From positions 124,001-188,000 of the forward strand of contig NZ_VJXY01000007.1 in the NCBI RefSeq assembly GCF_014831675.1: a stretch of 64,000 nt of DNA, given 5' to 3'. Every line of letters begins with the position of its first letter. The stretch's first letter is position 1. Positions 1 to 9,926 of the stretch are shown one piece after another. Position numbers and translations under genes: made by a program. Under the pieces are notes generated by a model. That model had not been told where the DNA came from and searched no databases. It saw only the letters and a program-made list of their open reading frames with translations. Origin of the DNA: Komarekiella delphini-convector SJRDD-AB1 (GTDB taxonomy: Bacteria; Cyanobacteriota; Cyanobacteriia; Cyanobacteriales; Nostocaceae).

Positions 1-2
1 CT

Positions 3-287
3 CCATACGCCAGGTTTAACACAACATTGTTTAAAATATTCGGGTTGTTTTTGAATGTTTTAATTGCTTTAGAAATCTTAGAAAATATCACAGCTTATCT
101 GCGAAAACACGTTTTTCAGGTAGAATTAGTTATCGTAACTTCTTTGATTGCTATTGCCAGAAAAATAATTATTCTTGACTTGGAAAAAGTCACGGGCATT
201 GATATTATTGGTTTAGGAATTGCTATTCTAGCTTTGTCAATTAGTTATTTAATAATTCGCTTCAGTAATTCTAGACATTTCCATTAA
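3..287 (+). CDS. PsiE-like membrane protein, 3' part only
   Basis: The reading frame is already open at the left edge of the window (codons from base 3), so this is the C-terminal part of a gene that begins outside. About 95 residues are visible. They include an ELVIVTSLIAIARKIIILD segment and a second hydrophobic stretch, IGLGIAILALSISYLII, both likely membrane-spanning, and a short polar tail ending SRHFH. This pattern resembles the phosphate-starvation-inducible PsiE family, small four-helix membrane proteins of about 150 residues whose biochemical role is not established. The family call rests on recalled resemblance to cyanobacterial PsiE-like proteins. An internal TTG at 27 could be mistaken for a start, but the upstream frame shows no stop, so truncation by the window is more likely. 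Confidence 0.6.
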   Translation, partial: PYARFNTTLFKIFGLFLNVLIALEILENITAYLRKHVFQVELVIVTSLIAIARKIIILDLEKVTGIDIIGLGIAILALSISYLIIRFSNSRHFH

Positions 288-697
288 AATAGGACATTTA
301 AATAATTCGTAATTCGTAATTCGTAATTAAGTTTTGTAATGAGGATTTAACCCCAATACAAAGCTTGCCGATTATAAAACCGGGGGACTTAAACCCACGG
401 AACTAGTTAAAATTTAGAATAAATTATAAGAGTAAAAAGCTCTTTGATATTGTGAGCCAAATAATCCTTATACAACGGGTAAGCTAAAAAGCGAGTGGAA
501 TGACTTACGATCACTATCATACCTTTCCCCTTTTCTCTTTTATCCCTCTTGTTTATTACTAGATAATATTAAGTAGAAAAGCTTATAATTAAATACAAGC
601 TCGTAGTCAGCGGCTCTAACCCTTTAAAACTTGACAGCGATAAATCGCTAACTACGAAAAAAAATTTTATCTGAAATTGAATTTTTAACTATTGATT
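288..697. other. Intergenic stretch with heptamer repeat
   Basis: This 410-bp gap between the PsiE-like gene and narM holds no credible ORF. It contains three perfect TAATTCG heptamers and a degenerate fourth at 303-330. I looked for an NtcA-type GTA-N8-TAC site ahead of narM and found none. Confidence 0.6.
303..330. repeat. Heptanucleotide tandem repeat (TAATTCG)n
   Basis: Three TAATTCG units followed by TAATTAA. This is a short tandemly repeated repetitive (STRR) element, typical of intergenic regions in filamentous heterocystous cyanobacteria. Confidence 0.85.
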
Positions 698-1150
698 ATG
701 GCAACTTTCTTTAAATTTGAAAGCGATTTTGTTGACTCCCTGCGTTGCATCCCCATGCAAGTACGTTACAAATTAGATAGCTGTGGCATCAAGCTAAAAT
801 TGTCTGATTGGAACCACATGGCTCACGCTGAGCGTGAAACTTTAGTCGAATTACCTTGCACTACAGAAACGGAAATTCGAGCTTACCAAGAATATCTCCA
901 GCAGTTAATTTTAGAACGCACAGGCATACCACCTGCAAAATTGCCTATCGAGGCTCATCCTGCATGGATGGACTCTACTACTATACCAGGCAGCATTCAA
1001 GAAAAATCTCAAGAAATACATATTACCCTCACACCGCATCAGTGGGCAAATTTAACTCCCTTACAGCGTTTTGCTCTGATTAAACTTAGCCGTTCAGGAC
1101 ATGAAAACAAAAACTTTCCAAAAGCAATGGCAGAATTTTCTCTGCTTTAA
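698..1150 (+). CDS. narM: Nitrate reductase-associated protein NarM
   Basis: A 150-residue soluble protein of the cyanobacterial nitrate reductase-associated family. In Synechococcus, NarM is needed for active ferredoxin-dependent nitrate reductase; its biochemical role (assembly or cofactor delivery) is not settled. Visible family features are the N-terminal FESDFVDSLRCIPMQVRYKL block, a central VELPCTTETEIRAY segment, PIEAHPAWMD, and the tail LTPLQRFALIKLSRSGHENKNF. The ATG at 698 is preferred over the TTG at 692, because the family starts directly with a short M-x-FFxFE sequence. No nitrate transport or reductase genes are visible nearby, so narM sits apart from a nir-nrt-narB cluster here. 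It converges with the large kinase gene downstream. Confidence 0.9.
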   Translation: MATFFKFESDFVDSLRCIPMQVRYKLDSCGIKLKLSDWNHMAHAERETLVELPCTTETEIRAYQEYLQQLILERTGIPPAKLPIEAHPAWMDSTTIPGSIQEKSQEIHITLTPHQWANLTPLQRFALIKLSRSGHENKNFPKAMAEFSLL

Positions 1151-1244
1151 TTAACCTTGGTGATTAATCAGACTTTTCGCGTCTGTAGAAAGCTCAACGC
1201 GCAACCTAATCCCCACCTCCCTTTTATAGTGACAGACAGAACAT

Positions 1245-1273
1245 GTAGAGACGTTGCAATGCAACGTCTCTAC
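1245..1273. repeat. 29-bp perfect palindrome, copy 1
   Basis: Arms of 14 bp (GTAGAGACGTTGCA and its complement) around one central base. The same sequence occurs at 7322-7350 and 44743-44771. It lies between the convergent narM and hybrid kinase genes, and its hairpin could end transcripts from either side, though no clear T-tract follows. Confidence 0.9.
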
Positions 1274-1337
1274 AAAAGGATTTGTTGCAATTATTATTGA
1301 ATTGGTATAAAAATATGTCGGTTCTTGAAAGAATCAA

Positions 1338-4300
1338 CTATACGCGAATCTCGATTACAAACTCTGTTCCCTCACCAAGAATAGAATTACAACTCAACTT
1401 ACCACCGTGGGTTTCTTCAACAATTTGACGAGCGATCGCTAATCCTAATCCTGTTCCTTTGCCAACTTCTTTTGTAGTAAATAAGTGATCAAAGATACGC
1501 GCTTTAATCTCCTCTGGCATTCCTGGGCCATTATCTTTGATCCGAATTACTACCGTATTTTGGTTGGTAGACACTTCAGTGGAAATAATAATTTGCTGAG
1601 GGTTGGCTTGTAATTGGGCAAATGTTCGTCCAACACTTTCTGTATCAAATACATCAATTGCATTGGCAAGAATATTCATGAATACTTGATTTAACTGTCC
1701 TAAAAAGCATTTGACAAGCGGTAATTTACCATAATCTGTAATCACCTGAATCGCTGGACGTTTGTCCGATGCTTTCAGGCGATACTTCAAAATCAACAGT
1801 GTACTTTCAATACCTTCATGAAGATTGCAAGCAACTTTTTCAGATGTATCGGCTCTGGAAAAAGTGCGAAGACTAGTGCTAATTTCTGTAATGCGTTCTG
1901 TCGCTACTTGCATCGAACTTAGTAGTTTTGGTAAGTCCTCAGACAGAAATTCTAGGTCAATATCTTCTGCATGATCAATAACTATGGGTGCTGGAGTGGG
2001 ATGATGTTGTTTGAGCAATTGTATATGGGCAAATAAATCTTGGATATATTCCTCGGCATTGCTAAGACTGCCTTTGAGAAATCCAATGGGATTGTTAATT
2101 TCGTGTGCGACCCCAGCAACTAAATTACCTAAAGTTGCCATTTTTTCATTTTGCACCATTTGTAGTTGAGCCTGCTGGAGTTCTTGCAGTGTTTGTTCTA
2201 ACTCCTGAGATTTCTGACGGATTTCTGTTTCAGCTTGTTTGCGATCGCTAATATCTCTAAAAAACCAAATCCGACCGTAATAATCATTACTATCCGACCA
2301 AACTGGAGCAGAATAACGCTCTAAAATACGTCCATCCTTAAGGTAAATCTCATCGTAACTTGTTTCCCTAGGGTGGTCATAAAGATATTCAACATTACTC
2401 AAAAAAACTTCTGGGTGTGATATTTGGTCAATAACAAATCCTAAAAGTTTTCTGTCGTCCCTAGTTTGAAGTAATGCCTCTGGAATTTGCCAAACTCGAC
2501 TAAATCGTTGATTATAAGCGCTGATCTTGCGGTTTTCATCAGTTAATAAAATACCATCAAAGGAAACTTCTTGTTGAGCAAAAAAAATAGCATTACTTCG
2601 CTGAAGATCTGCTAGAGATTGAGTAAGTTGAATTGCTTTTTCTCGTTCCTTGAGTTCTGATTGCTGCAAAGTTTGATAGAGTTTGGCATTTTCTAAAGAG
2701 ATGGCAGCTTGAGCACATAATAGTTGGATAACTTCGGTGCGATCGCTCGTAAATGCGCCAATAGTCAACTGATTTTCTAGATACAACAACCCGATTAATT
2801 TTCCCTGATGTACAATCGGCGTACATAAAACACTCTTAGGTTGTTCTTGTATCAAATATGGGTCAGCTATAAAATCGATTTGTTTCGTTGCATCATCCAA
2901 TACAACCGTTTTTAAGCTGCGTTTAACATGATTTACAACTGTGGAGGGAACAGCTTGACAGTATTCCAAAGGTACAGACAGCATGGTGACAGTTTCATTC
3001 ATGCTGGCTACAGCTTCAATTATTAAGTTACCGTCTTCAATTACAAGCAGAACAGCCTTTTTTGCTCCAGCATTTTCCATCACCACTTGCATTAAGGTAC
3101 AAAGCAATTGTTCTAGTTGAATTTCACTAGAAAGGGCTTGTGAGGCTTTAAGGATGGTAGTTAAATCTAGAGATCCAGAAATACTGCTACTGCTAGGGCG
3201 GCTGGTTTGAATGGTTTGATTTAGGAATGAAGATGAGGTGACGGTGGAAATGCGCGTTTCACCTAGTTGAAAGCGATGCTGTTGCGCTTGCAAGATAGGA
3301 GCAAGGAGTTGAGGATAGCGTTTTTCTAAGTCTTCGATTTTAGCTGAGCTTCCCCAACGAGCATAACAATAGTAGGCTTCTTGCATGTAGGATTGAGCTA
3401 CCTTTTCTTTACCCCAGTCGAGGTAGAATTTGGCTGCTAGTTCATTTGCTAAGGCTTCTTCTTGAATATAGCTGTTTTCTTTAGCTCCCTTGATAGCGTG
3501 ATCATATAGTTCCATTGCTTGATGGTTTTGCCCACACATCCGCTCTTTTTCTGCTTCAATTAAGTGGAATTTGTGCAAACAATTCATTGGGGCATGATGT
3601 GCCCATAGTTTCATTTTTTTCTGATTAACTGCAACTCGCTTTTGAATCTGTTTGTGCTCTGGTTGTGAAGCATTTGAATATATAGCAAGCTGTGATAGAG
3701 AGTCATAAAAGTAAAAATTAACAACAGGTTGTAGTGCCGTTCCAGCTTCCAAATATTTGGCGGTCATTTCTGCCTTTTCAACGGCTCCGATATAATCACC
3801 GAATAGATAACGCAGAATGAGCTGATTGACATAGGAAAAGAAAAGCCCAGTGCCATCGCCCTTTTGCTCTTGAAGTGCAGGTTGTTTGTCTTCGTTGTAG
3901 CTATCACCAATTAGATAAGCAGGGTTTAGCGATCGCCCCAATAAATTCAATGCAATTTGATGATAGATGCTAATGTAAACAAAAGCATTCGTTTGCTTAA
4001 ATTGATTTACTGCCTCACCATACAAGCGAGTCTCATGCTCAACTTTTGTCAGCTCCTCACCAATTGAATATAAATGTAGAGAACGGACAAGAATAGCCCA
4101 GGATGCATATTCTACATCCCCAGTTTCTAGTCCACTTTGATAGGCTGTAAACAATGGATTAATAGTTTCTTTAACATGTCCATGCCAATGGTTAATAAAA
4201 CAATTAACCATAAATAGCGTCTTACATTGTTGTTCTTTAGCATTGAATATATCTAAAAGCTGGAGAGCCAATTGACCAAATTGATAACCTGTTTCTATAT

Positions 4301-7199
4301 CCAGTAAAATTCCACAGTGAATTAGCCCAAACCAGCTATAAGTAAATGCTGATAAAGACGTATTGCCATATTTAACAGATAAATTAACTTGCTTAAATAC
4401 CGTTAACGGCAATAAATCAGGATGCCCGATATACGCAGCAGATAAAGCACTAGAGAGAATCCGCATTGCTGCTAGCTGGTTGGGATTACTCATCCGAGGC
4501 AGATTTACCAAATCCACAGGCTTTTTCCCAGTTAGAGCTAGTTTTGTAGTGGTAAGTCCTAATAATGTTTCTATTTTTTTCGGTTGTTTAGGTAGCCGAA
4601 TACCTAACTTTTGTAGAACTGTTAATGCAGTATTAATTGCTTCTTGAAGTTGATTTTGGGCAAGATATGCCTGAATCAGAATTTCGTAAGCTTTTACTTG
4701 ATCAAGTAATGATTTAGCATGTTGTCTAATTATGCTAATATGTTGCTCCACTTGTTCAAATCGCCCTGTTAAATAGGCTAACTCTGCGGTTTCTTCATGT
4801 AAACTCAATATCAATTCATAATGAGATTCCCAAGCATTTTGGTTCAATAGTTCAATGCCTAAGCTCAAGTATTTATCAGCAGACTCGTATGCTGTGGTAG
4901 CCTTTGCCCTGTGTCCGGCAATAAAGTTTAGTTTGGCTAATTCATCTTTTTGAGATGAATCATGAAGGTTTGAAATGCCTATATTCAATTGGTTGACAAT
5001 ATCAAAAATGTTAGATTCAAGTTCTGTTTGAGGAGTATTTTGCAGTAGTAATTGACCAATTTTTTGATGTGTAGATTGTTTTTGCTTTTCTGGAATTAAG
5101 GAATATGCAGCTTGTTGCACGCGATCGTGCAAAAACTTATACGTTACCGCTTGTGAACCTTGAGCTATATCCTGTATTTCTCGCCCAACGTAGAACTTGT
5201 AAATTTCACTTTGAGGCAAGATTAAGCCCTCTTGCAAGGCTTTCCACAGAGCTGTTGCAGTTTCGGTTTCTGACTTTTGAGACACGATCGCTAATGTCGC
5301 CAAGTCAAATTGATTACCAATACATGCCGCTAATTTCAACACATCTTGCGTCACCTCTGGTAACTTCTGCAACTGCAATGCCATGAACTCGACAACATCA
5401 TCCGATAGTGCTAACGCCTTCACCTTTGCAATATCACACTGCCAATTTCCACTATTAAAATCAAACTGAATCATCCCATCTTCATACAGCACTTTTAGAA
5501 ATTGCGTACTGAAAAATGGATTACCTTGAGTTTTTTGATACACTAGAGTGCTCAACGATTGCGCTATTTCTGGCAAACAATTAAGAGTATCAGCAACAAG
5601 TTGATTTAAACTTTTTGTACTCAGTGGAGCTAAAGTAATTGTATTAATATTAGTGTTTTCTTTACCAATTTCCTTTAGAGTCAACATCAAAGGGTGGGTA
5701 GTAGAAACTTCATTATTTCGATAGGCTACAATTAATAATAAATACCCACTCTCTGACTCGCTCATCAACAACTGCATTAACTTCAAGGATGCGGAATCTG
5801 TCCACTGTAAGTCATCTAGAAAAATAACTAGTGGGTGTTCTTTTGTCGTAAATACTTGGATGAACTTTTGAAAAAGTAAATTAAAGCGATTCTGCGCCGC
5901 TGTTCCCGACAGTTCTGTTGCAGGAGGTTGTTTGCTAATAATTTGTTCTAGTTCGGGAATGACTTCAATAATGACTTGCCCATTGTTACCAAGGGCTGCT
6001 AATATTTTGTTTTTCCAACTTAACAATTGGGCATCACTTTCACGGCTCAATTGTGCCATTAAGTCACGGAATGCCTGTACAAAAGCTGAGAAAGGAATAT
6101 TGCGATTAAATTGGTCAAACTTGCCTTTAATGAAGTAGCCACGCTGACGAACAATTGGTTTATGCACTTCATTAACGATCGCTGTTTTACCAATACCAGA
6201 AAAACCCGCTACCAGCATGAGTTCTGTCTGATTATTAGTAATGTGATCAAACGCTTCTAAGAGAGTTTTGACTTCTTCTTCTCTACCATAAAGTTTTTCA
6301 GGAATTAGGAAGCGATCGCACACATCTCGTTGAGCAATTGGGAAATCCTCAATTTTGCCAGTTTCTTGCAGTTGATGTAAACAAGTTTCTAAATCATATT
6401 TCAGTCCTAATGCACTTTGATAGCGGTCTTCGGCATTTTTTGCCATCAATTTCATCACGATATCCGAAACCGACTTAGGAATTTTAAGTTGCTCCAAAGC
6501 AGTGGGTTCTTTGGCAATATGACAATGCACTAACTCCATTGCATCGTTCGATTGAAACGGTAAATTTCCTAACAGTAACTCGTAAAAAGTTACACCCAAA
6601 GAATAAAAATCTGTGCGGTAGTCAATCCCGCGATTCATCCTTCCTGTTTGTTCTGGAGATAAATAGCCAAGAGTCCCTTCCAATACATTAGGACTCATCA
6701 GAATTTGAGTTTCTCGTGGTAGTAAAGATGCAATACTAAAATCAATAAGCTTAACTTGCTTAGTTTCTGGATGAATAAGAATATTAGCGGGTTTAATATC
6801 TTTATGAATAATCCGATGGCGATAAAGTAAATCTAATGTATTGCACAGAGCGATCGCAATCTCCAAAAACTCTATCAAACTCACCCCATCCTTAGATTTC
6901 GCTGACCATTCTTTTAAGGAAATTCCCCCAAAGTCTTCCATTACCAACGCAGAGCTATTCTGGTATGGTTCTAAGCTGTAGGTTTGAATGATTCCAGGTA
7001 AATTGAGATTTTTGGCAATAGTATACTGATTACGAAACTGCACTAGTTCGGTGAAACTAGGATAAGGATTCTTCAACAGTTTAATTACTACAGGTTTTTG
7101 GTCACTCTCTCGAAAAGCACGATAAACCTGAGTTCTAGAACCGTTGTAGAGTTCTTCGCTAACTTGATATCCGGGAATGATGACTTGGTTGCTAACCAT
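1338..7199 (-). CDS. HstK-type hybrid Ser/Thr kinase - ATPase - sensor histidine kinase
   Basis: A 1953-residue signalling protein with two kinase types. Residues 1-270 form a Ser/Thr kinase: K40, catalytic HKDIKPAN (132-139) and DFS (153-155) in place of DFG. Residues 300-520 are an AAA/AAA16 ATPase with Walker A GFSGIGKT (332-339) and Walker B LVIFLDDLQW. A long helical TPR-like region follows to about 1290. Then come a GAF domain (about 1320-1480), a PAS domain (about 1525-1650) and a histidine kinase core: H-box VAGVAHEINNP with the phosphoacceptor near H1699, N-box NQVFMNILANAID, and G-boxes DNGPGMP and GKGTGLGL. This order matches the HstK family of heterocystous cyanobacteria, which may sense a ligand through GAF and link Ser/Thr and His phosphorylation. 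The ligand and targets cannot be read here. No response regulator is adjacent. The gene has the same 29-bp palindrome beyond both ends. Confidence 0.95.
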   Translation of the reverse strand: MVSNQVIIPGYQVSEELYNGSRTQVYRAFRESDQKPVVIKLLKNPYPSFTELVQFRNQYTIAKNLNLPGIIQTYSLEPYQNSSALVMEDFGGISLKEWSAKSKDGVSLIEFLEIAIALCNTLDLLYRHRIIHKDIKPANILIHPETKQVKLIDFSIASLLPRETQILMSPNVLEGTLGYLSPEQTGRMNRGIDYRTDFYSLGVTFYELLLGNLPFQSNDAMELVHCHIAKEPTALEQLKIPKSVSDIVMKLMAKNAEDRYQSALGLKYDLETCLHQLQETGKIEDFPIAQRDVCDRFLIPEKLYGREEEVKTLLEAFDHITNNQTELMLVAGFSGIGKTAIVNEVHKPIVRQRGYFIKGKFDQFNRNIPFSAFVQAFRDLMAQLSRESDAQLLSWKNKILAALGNNGQVIIEVIPELEQIISKQPPATELSGTAAQNRFNLLFQKFIQVFTTKEHPLVIFLDDLQWTDSASLKLMQLLMSESESGYLLLIVAYRNNEVSTTHPLMLTLKEIGKENTNINTITLAPLSTKSLNQLVADTLNCLPEIAQSLSTLVYQKTQGNPFFSTQFLKVLYEDGMIQFDFNSGNWQCDIAKVKALALSDDVVEFMALQLQKLPEVTQDVLKLAACIGNQFDLATLAIVSQKSETETATALWKALQEGLILPQSEIYKFYVGREIQDIAQGSQAVTYKFLHDRVQQAAYSLIPEKQKQSTHQKIGQLLLQNTPQTELESNIFDIVNQLNIGISNLHDSSQKDELAKLNFIAGHRAKATTAYESADKYLSLGIELLNQNAWESHYELILSLHEETAELAYLTGRFEQVEQHISIIRQHAKSLLDQVKAYEILIQAYLAQNQLQEAINTALTVLQKLGIRLPKQPKKIETLLGLTTTKLALTGKKPVDLVNLPRMSNPNQLAAMRILSSALSAAYIGHPDLLPLTVFKQVNLSVKYGNTSLSAFTYSWFGLIHCGILLDIETGYQFGQLALQLLDIFNAKEQQCKTLFMVNCFINHWHGHVKETINPLFTAYQSGLETGDVEYASWAILVRSLHLYSIGEELTKVEHETRLYGEAVNQFKQTNAFVYISIYHQIALNLLGRSLNPAYLIGDSYNEDKQPALQEQKGDGTGLFFSYVNQLILRYLFGDYIGAVEKAEMTAKYLEAGTALQPVVNFYFYDSLSQLAIYSNASQPEHKQIQKRVAVNQKKMKLWAHHAPMNCLHKFHLIEAEKERMCGQNHQAMELYDHAIKGAKENSYIQEEALANELAAKFYLDWGKEKVAQSYMQEAYYCYARWGSSAKIEDLEKRYPQLLAPILQAQQHRFQLGETRISTVTSSSFLNQTIQTSRPSSSSISGSLDLTTILKASQALSSEIQLEQLLCTLMQVVMENAGAKKAVLLVIEDGNLIIEAVASMNETVTMLSVPLEYCQAVPSTVVNHVKRSLKTVVLDDATKQIDFIADPYLIQEQPKSVLCTPIVHQGKLIGLLYLENQLTIGAFTSDRTEVIQLLCAQAAISLENAKLYQTLQQSELKEREKAIQLTQSLADLQRSNAIFFAQQEVSFDGILLTDENRKISAYNQRFSRVWQIPEALLQTRDDRKLLGFVIDQISHPEVFLSNVEYLYDHPRETSYDEIYLKDGRILERYSAPVWSDSNDYYGRIWFFRDISDRKQAETEIRQKSQELEQTLQELQQAQLQMVQNEKMATLGNLVAGVAHEINNPIGFLKGSLSNAEEYIQDLFAHIQLLKQHHPTPAPIVIDHAEDIDLEFLSEDLPKLLSSMQVATERITEISTSLRTFSRADTSEKVACNLHEGIESTLLILKYRLKASDKRPAIQVITDYGKLPLVKCFLGQLNQVFMNILANAIDVFDTESVGRTFAQLQANPQQIIISTEVSTNQNTVVIRIKDNGPGMPEEIKARIFDHLFTTKEVGKGTGLGLAIARQIVEETHGGKLSCNSILGEGTEFVIEIRV

Positions 7200-7321
7200 A
7201 CTACTAAATCCTTGAGATGCCTGGATTTAGTGTTCCCGATACACGAAACAATCCATCACCAAAAACCCTTTACCTGCTTTTGGATAACATAACGTATATT
7301 AAAAAATTGGCAGAAAATTTT

Positions 7322-7350
7322 GTAGAGACGTTGCATTGCAACGTCTCTAC
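7322..7350. repeat. 29-bp perfect palindrome, copy 2
   Basis: Identical to the copy at 1245-1273 except that the central base is T instead of A, i.e. the same element in the opposite orientation. It starts 23 bp beyond the icd stop and could act as that gene's terminator hairpin or an mRNA 3' stabiliser. Confidence 0.9.
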
Positions 7351-7373
7351 AAATCACCATTCCCTAATTCCCA

Positions 7374-8795
7374 TTACCCAAAATGTTGAATAATCGCCTC
7401 AGCAAATTCAGAACATTTTAAGGGTTTAACTGGTGGTTCTAACAACCGTGCTAAATCATAGGTAACTTGACTATTAGCGATCGCATCCCCTAAACCTTTC
7501 TTAACTAGGTCTGCGGCTTCTTGCCAACCCAAGTACTCTAGCATCATCACACCAGACAAAATCACTGAACCAGGATTAATCCGGTCTAACCCAGCGTGTT
7601 TAGGCGCAGTACCGTGGGTTGCTTCAAAGATGGCACAGGCATCACCAATATTTGCCCCTGGGCCCATTCCTAACCCACCAACAATTGCAGCAGCAGCATC
7701 AGACAAGTAATCACCGTTCAAGTTCATCGTTGCCAGAATTGAATACTCATCGGGTCTGGTTTGGATTTGTTGAAAAATGCTATCAGCAATTCGATCATTT
7801 ACTAATACCTTGTCTTTCCATTTACCATTGCCGTGAGTTTCCCAAATTGCGTTAAGAACGTTTTCAACCTCCTTGACAATTTGCACTTGTTTCTCTGTGG
7901 TCAGGCTGTCAAATCCTGGATCAATTTGACGGGCGTTTTCTTCTAAAGAAATATCGGGGTTATTTTCCTTGTTACTCAAAATCCAAGATTCCCGTTCAGT
8001 AACAGTAGAGGCACGAAATTCGCTGGTTGCCAATTCATAACCCCAATCGCGGAAAGCGCCTTCGGTGTACTTCATGATGTTGCCTTTATGCACCAAAGTC
8101 ACTTGTTGCTTGTGTTTGGGCAACAGCAGGGCGTGTTTGATAGCACGTCTTACTAGGCGTTGAGAACCGCTTTTGCTGATTGGTTTGATACCAATGCCAG
8201 AATCAAGGGGGATTAGTTTTTTGCCATGTTCTGGGGTGGCGGGGATCAGTTCTTCGTTGAGGATTTTAATTAAGCGATCGCCGATTTCGCTACCTTGACG
8301 CCACTCAATACCTAAATAAATATCTTCCGTATTTTCCCGATAAACAATCACATCTAGCTTTTCAGGATTTTTGTGAGGTGAGGGTGTACCTGCATAGTAG
8401 CGGCAAGGACGCACGCAGGCGTACAAGTCAAAAATTTGCCGTAATGCTACATTCAAAGAACGAATACCGCCCCCAACTGGAGTGGTCAGCGGCCCTTTGA
8501 TAGCTACACCATATTCTTGAATTGCTGTTAAAGTATCTTGAGGTAAATACTGGTATGTACCGTATAAATCACAAGCTTCATCTCCAGCGTAAACCTTGAA
8601 CCAACTGATTTGACGCTGGCCCTTATATGCCTTTGTTACCGCAGCATCTAGTACTTTTTGGGTAGCAGGCCAAATATCTATACCTGTGCCGTCGCCCCGA
8701 ATAAAGGGGATAATTGGATTGTCAGGCACAACAGGCTCACCATTTTTGAAGGTGATTTTTGCTCCAGTTGTGGGGGGAGTAATCTTATCGTACAT
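7374..8795 (-). CDS. icd: NADP-dependent isocitrate dehydrogenase
   Basis: A 473-residue cytosolic enzyme that converts isocitrate to 2-oxoglutarate, CO2 and NADPH. In cyanobacteria 2-oxoglutarate is both the carbon skeleton for ammonium assimilation and the signal of nitrogen status. Substrate-binding residues are visible in RSLNVALRQ (S113, N115, R119), VRPCRYY (R129) and YRENTEDIY (152-160). The later [10 protein letters not shown] and [20 protein letters not shown] blocks complete the decarboxylating dehydrogenase fold. The nucleotide-binding segment [11 protein letters not shown] is intact. The ATG is preceded by a GGAG-like site. Cyanobacterial icd is often NtcA-regulated, but a canonical GTA-N8-TAC box was not found upstream. 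Confidence 0.97.
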   Translation of the reverse strand: MYDKITPPTTGAKITFKNGEPVVPDNPIIPFIRGDGTGIDIWPATQKVLDAAVTKAYKGQRQISWFKVYAGDEACDLYGTYQYLPQDTLTAIQEYGVAIKGPLTTPVGGGIRSLNVALRQIFDLYACVRPCRYYAGTPSPHKNPEKLDVIVYRENTEDIYLGIEWRQGSEIGDRLIKILNEELIPATPEHGKKLIPLDSGIGIKPISKSGSQRLVRRAIKHALLLPKHKQQVTLVHKGNIMKYTEGAFRDWGYELATSEFRASTVTERESWILSNKENNPDISLEENARQIDPGFDSLTTEKQVQIVKEVENVLNAIWETHGNGKWKDKVLVNDRIADSIFQQIQTRPDEYSILATMNLNGDYLSDAAAAIVGGLGMGPGANIGDACAIFEATHGTAPKHAGLDRINPGSVILSGVMMLEYLGWQEAADLVKKGLGDAIANSQVTYDLARLLEPPVKPLKCSEFAEAIIQHFG

Positions 8796-9172
8796 ACTTC
8801 ACACGCTCCTAATTAATACGCCGTTGAGCATTGGGCATGGTGCATTGGGCATTGGGCATTGATTAGTTATTCACCTAGTCCCTAGTCCCCAGTCCCCAGT
8901 CCCCAGTCCCCAGTCCCCAGTCACTAGTCCCCAATCTCTAGTCCCCAGTCCCCTTAAACAAATCATGAGGCGCAGATTTCCCCTTATTCCCCTTGTACAG
9001 CATTTGGGGGTTTTGTGGATTTCAGTGAAACCATCGTAATTTTGTACGATCAAAAATAGTAAACTACTTTTCGCTATCAGTGTTTCGCCTTAGAAAACCC
9101 CGATAGCTGCTCGCCTACGACGCGCCTTCAAAGGTGAACACTTTTTCACTGACCGCTAACACTAGTAATGGC
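8796..9172. other. Divergent icd/gun4 intergenic region with heptamer repeats
   Basis: The region holds both promoters for icd (minus) and gun4 (plus). The icd-proximal half is filled by repeats at 8827-8954. The gun4-proximal half has no recognisable protein-binding box. A GTA-N6-TAC sequence at 9036-9047 has the wrong spacing for NtcA. Confidence 0.5.
8827..8954. repeat. STRR cluster (GCATTGG and CCCCAGT heptamers)
   Basis: Two adjacent heptamer families: GCATTGG-like units at about 8827-8862 and CCCCAGT/CCCTAGT/CACTAGT units at about 8873-8954. The CCCCAGT family recurs at 22050-22106 and 26670-26757. Confidence 0.9.
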
Positions 9173-9901
9173 ATGACAGACCCAATGATTGTATCAGGCA
9201 ATGCTAATGACATCGACTCTCTCCGCCTTCAGTTAATCTCTGGGTCTGAAAAAGCCCAACAACAAATCATCTCACAGTTGGCTGACCTGGATAATGAAGG
9301 ATTAGATGTGTTGATGGAATTTTTGCTGCAACGTCGTGATTACCCCGTGACTTGGGTTGATGGCAAAGCCTACCAAGTCCTTTACAGCTCTGATGCACCC
9401 AAAGCCAAAGAATTCATGCAAACTAATTTTCCTGAAGGAATTGTACCTCTAAAATCAGAGTGCGGGATTAATTACAATCCCTTGCAACAGCTACTTGCCC
9501 TCCAAGACTTTCAAGCAGCCGATCGCGAAACTCTACAAAAAATGTGTGAACTAGCAGGGCCAACGGCTGTACAAAGAAAATGGTTATATTTTACTGAGGT
9601 AGAAAATGCCCCAGTTGTTGACTTGCAAACCATTAACAACCTGTGGTTAGTCCACTCTGAGGGTAAGTTTAGCTTTTCGGTGCAGCGAGAAATTTGGTTG
9701 AGTTTAGGAAAAAATTGGGACAACTTCTGGTCGAAAATCGGCTGGAAAAGTGGCAATAACTGGACACGATACCCACATGAGTTTACCTGGAATTTGAGTG
9801 CCCCCAAAGGTCACTTACCCCTCTCCAATCAACTGCGGGGAGTACGAGTGATGTCTTCTCTACTATCTCACCCTGCTTGGTCTACAAATCTAGAAAAATG
9901 A
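9173..9901 (+). CDS. gun4: GUN4 tetrapyrrole-binding protein
   Basis: A soluble protein of about 242 residues that binds protoporphyrin IX and Mg-protoporphyrin IX and stimulates magnesium chelatase, the first committed step of chlorophyll synthesis. It has the two parts of bona fide cyanobacterial Gun4: a helical N-terminal domain, and the GUN4 core with DFQAADRETLQKMCELAG, QRKWLYFTEVE, DLQTINNLWLVHS, FSVQREIWL, IGWKSGNNWTRYP and GHLPLSNQLRG. This two-domain form is close to the Synechocystis regulator and unlike the GUN4 modules fused to kinases. The ATG at 9173 (MTDPM) is chosen because it gives an N-terminus of the usual length. The GTG at 9134 or the ATG at 9185 are alternatives. The gene diverges from icd. 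Confidence 0.93.
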   Translation: MTDPMIVSGNANDIDSLRLQLISGSEKAQQQIISQLADLDNEGLDVLMEFLLQRRDYPVTWVDGKAYQVLYSSDAPKAKEFMQTNFPEGIVPLKSECGINYNPLQQLLALQDFQAADRETLQKMCELAGPTAVQRKWLYFTEVENAPVVDLQTINNLWLVHSEGKFSFSVQREIWLSLGKNWDNFWSKIGWKSGNNWTRYPHEFTWNLSAPKGHLPLSNQLRGVRVMSSLLSHPAWSTNLEK

Positions 9902-9926
9902 TTTTGAGTTGAAGTAAAAAGAAATT

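Noticed and set aside
9036-9047. NtcA-like site GTA-N6-TAC between icd and gun4
   Set aside because: NtcA needs an 8-bp spacer; here it is six.
8871-9053. Minus-strand ORF of about 60 residues upstream of icd
   Set aside because: Its C-terminal half is translated CCCCAGT heptamers (GDWGLGT repeats).
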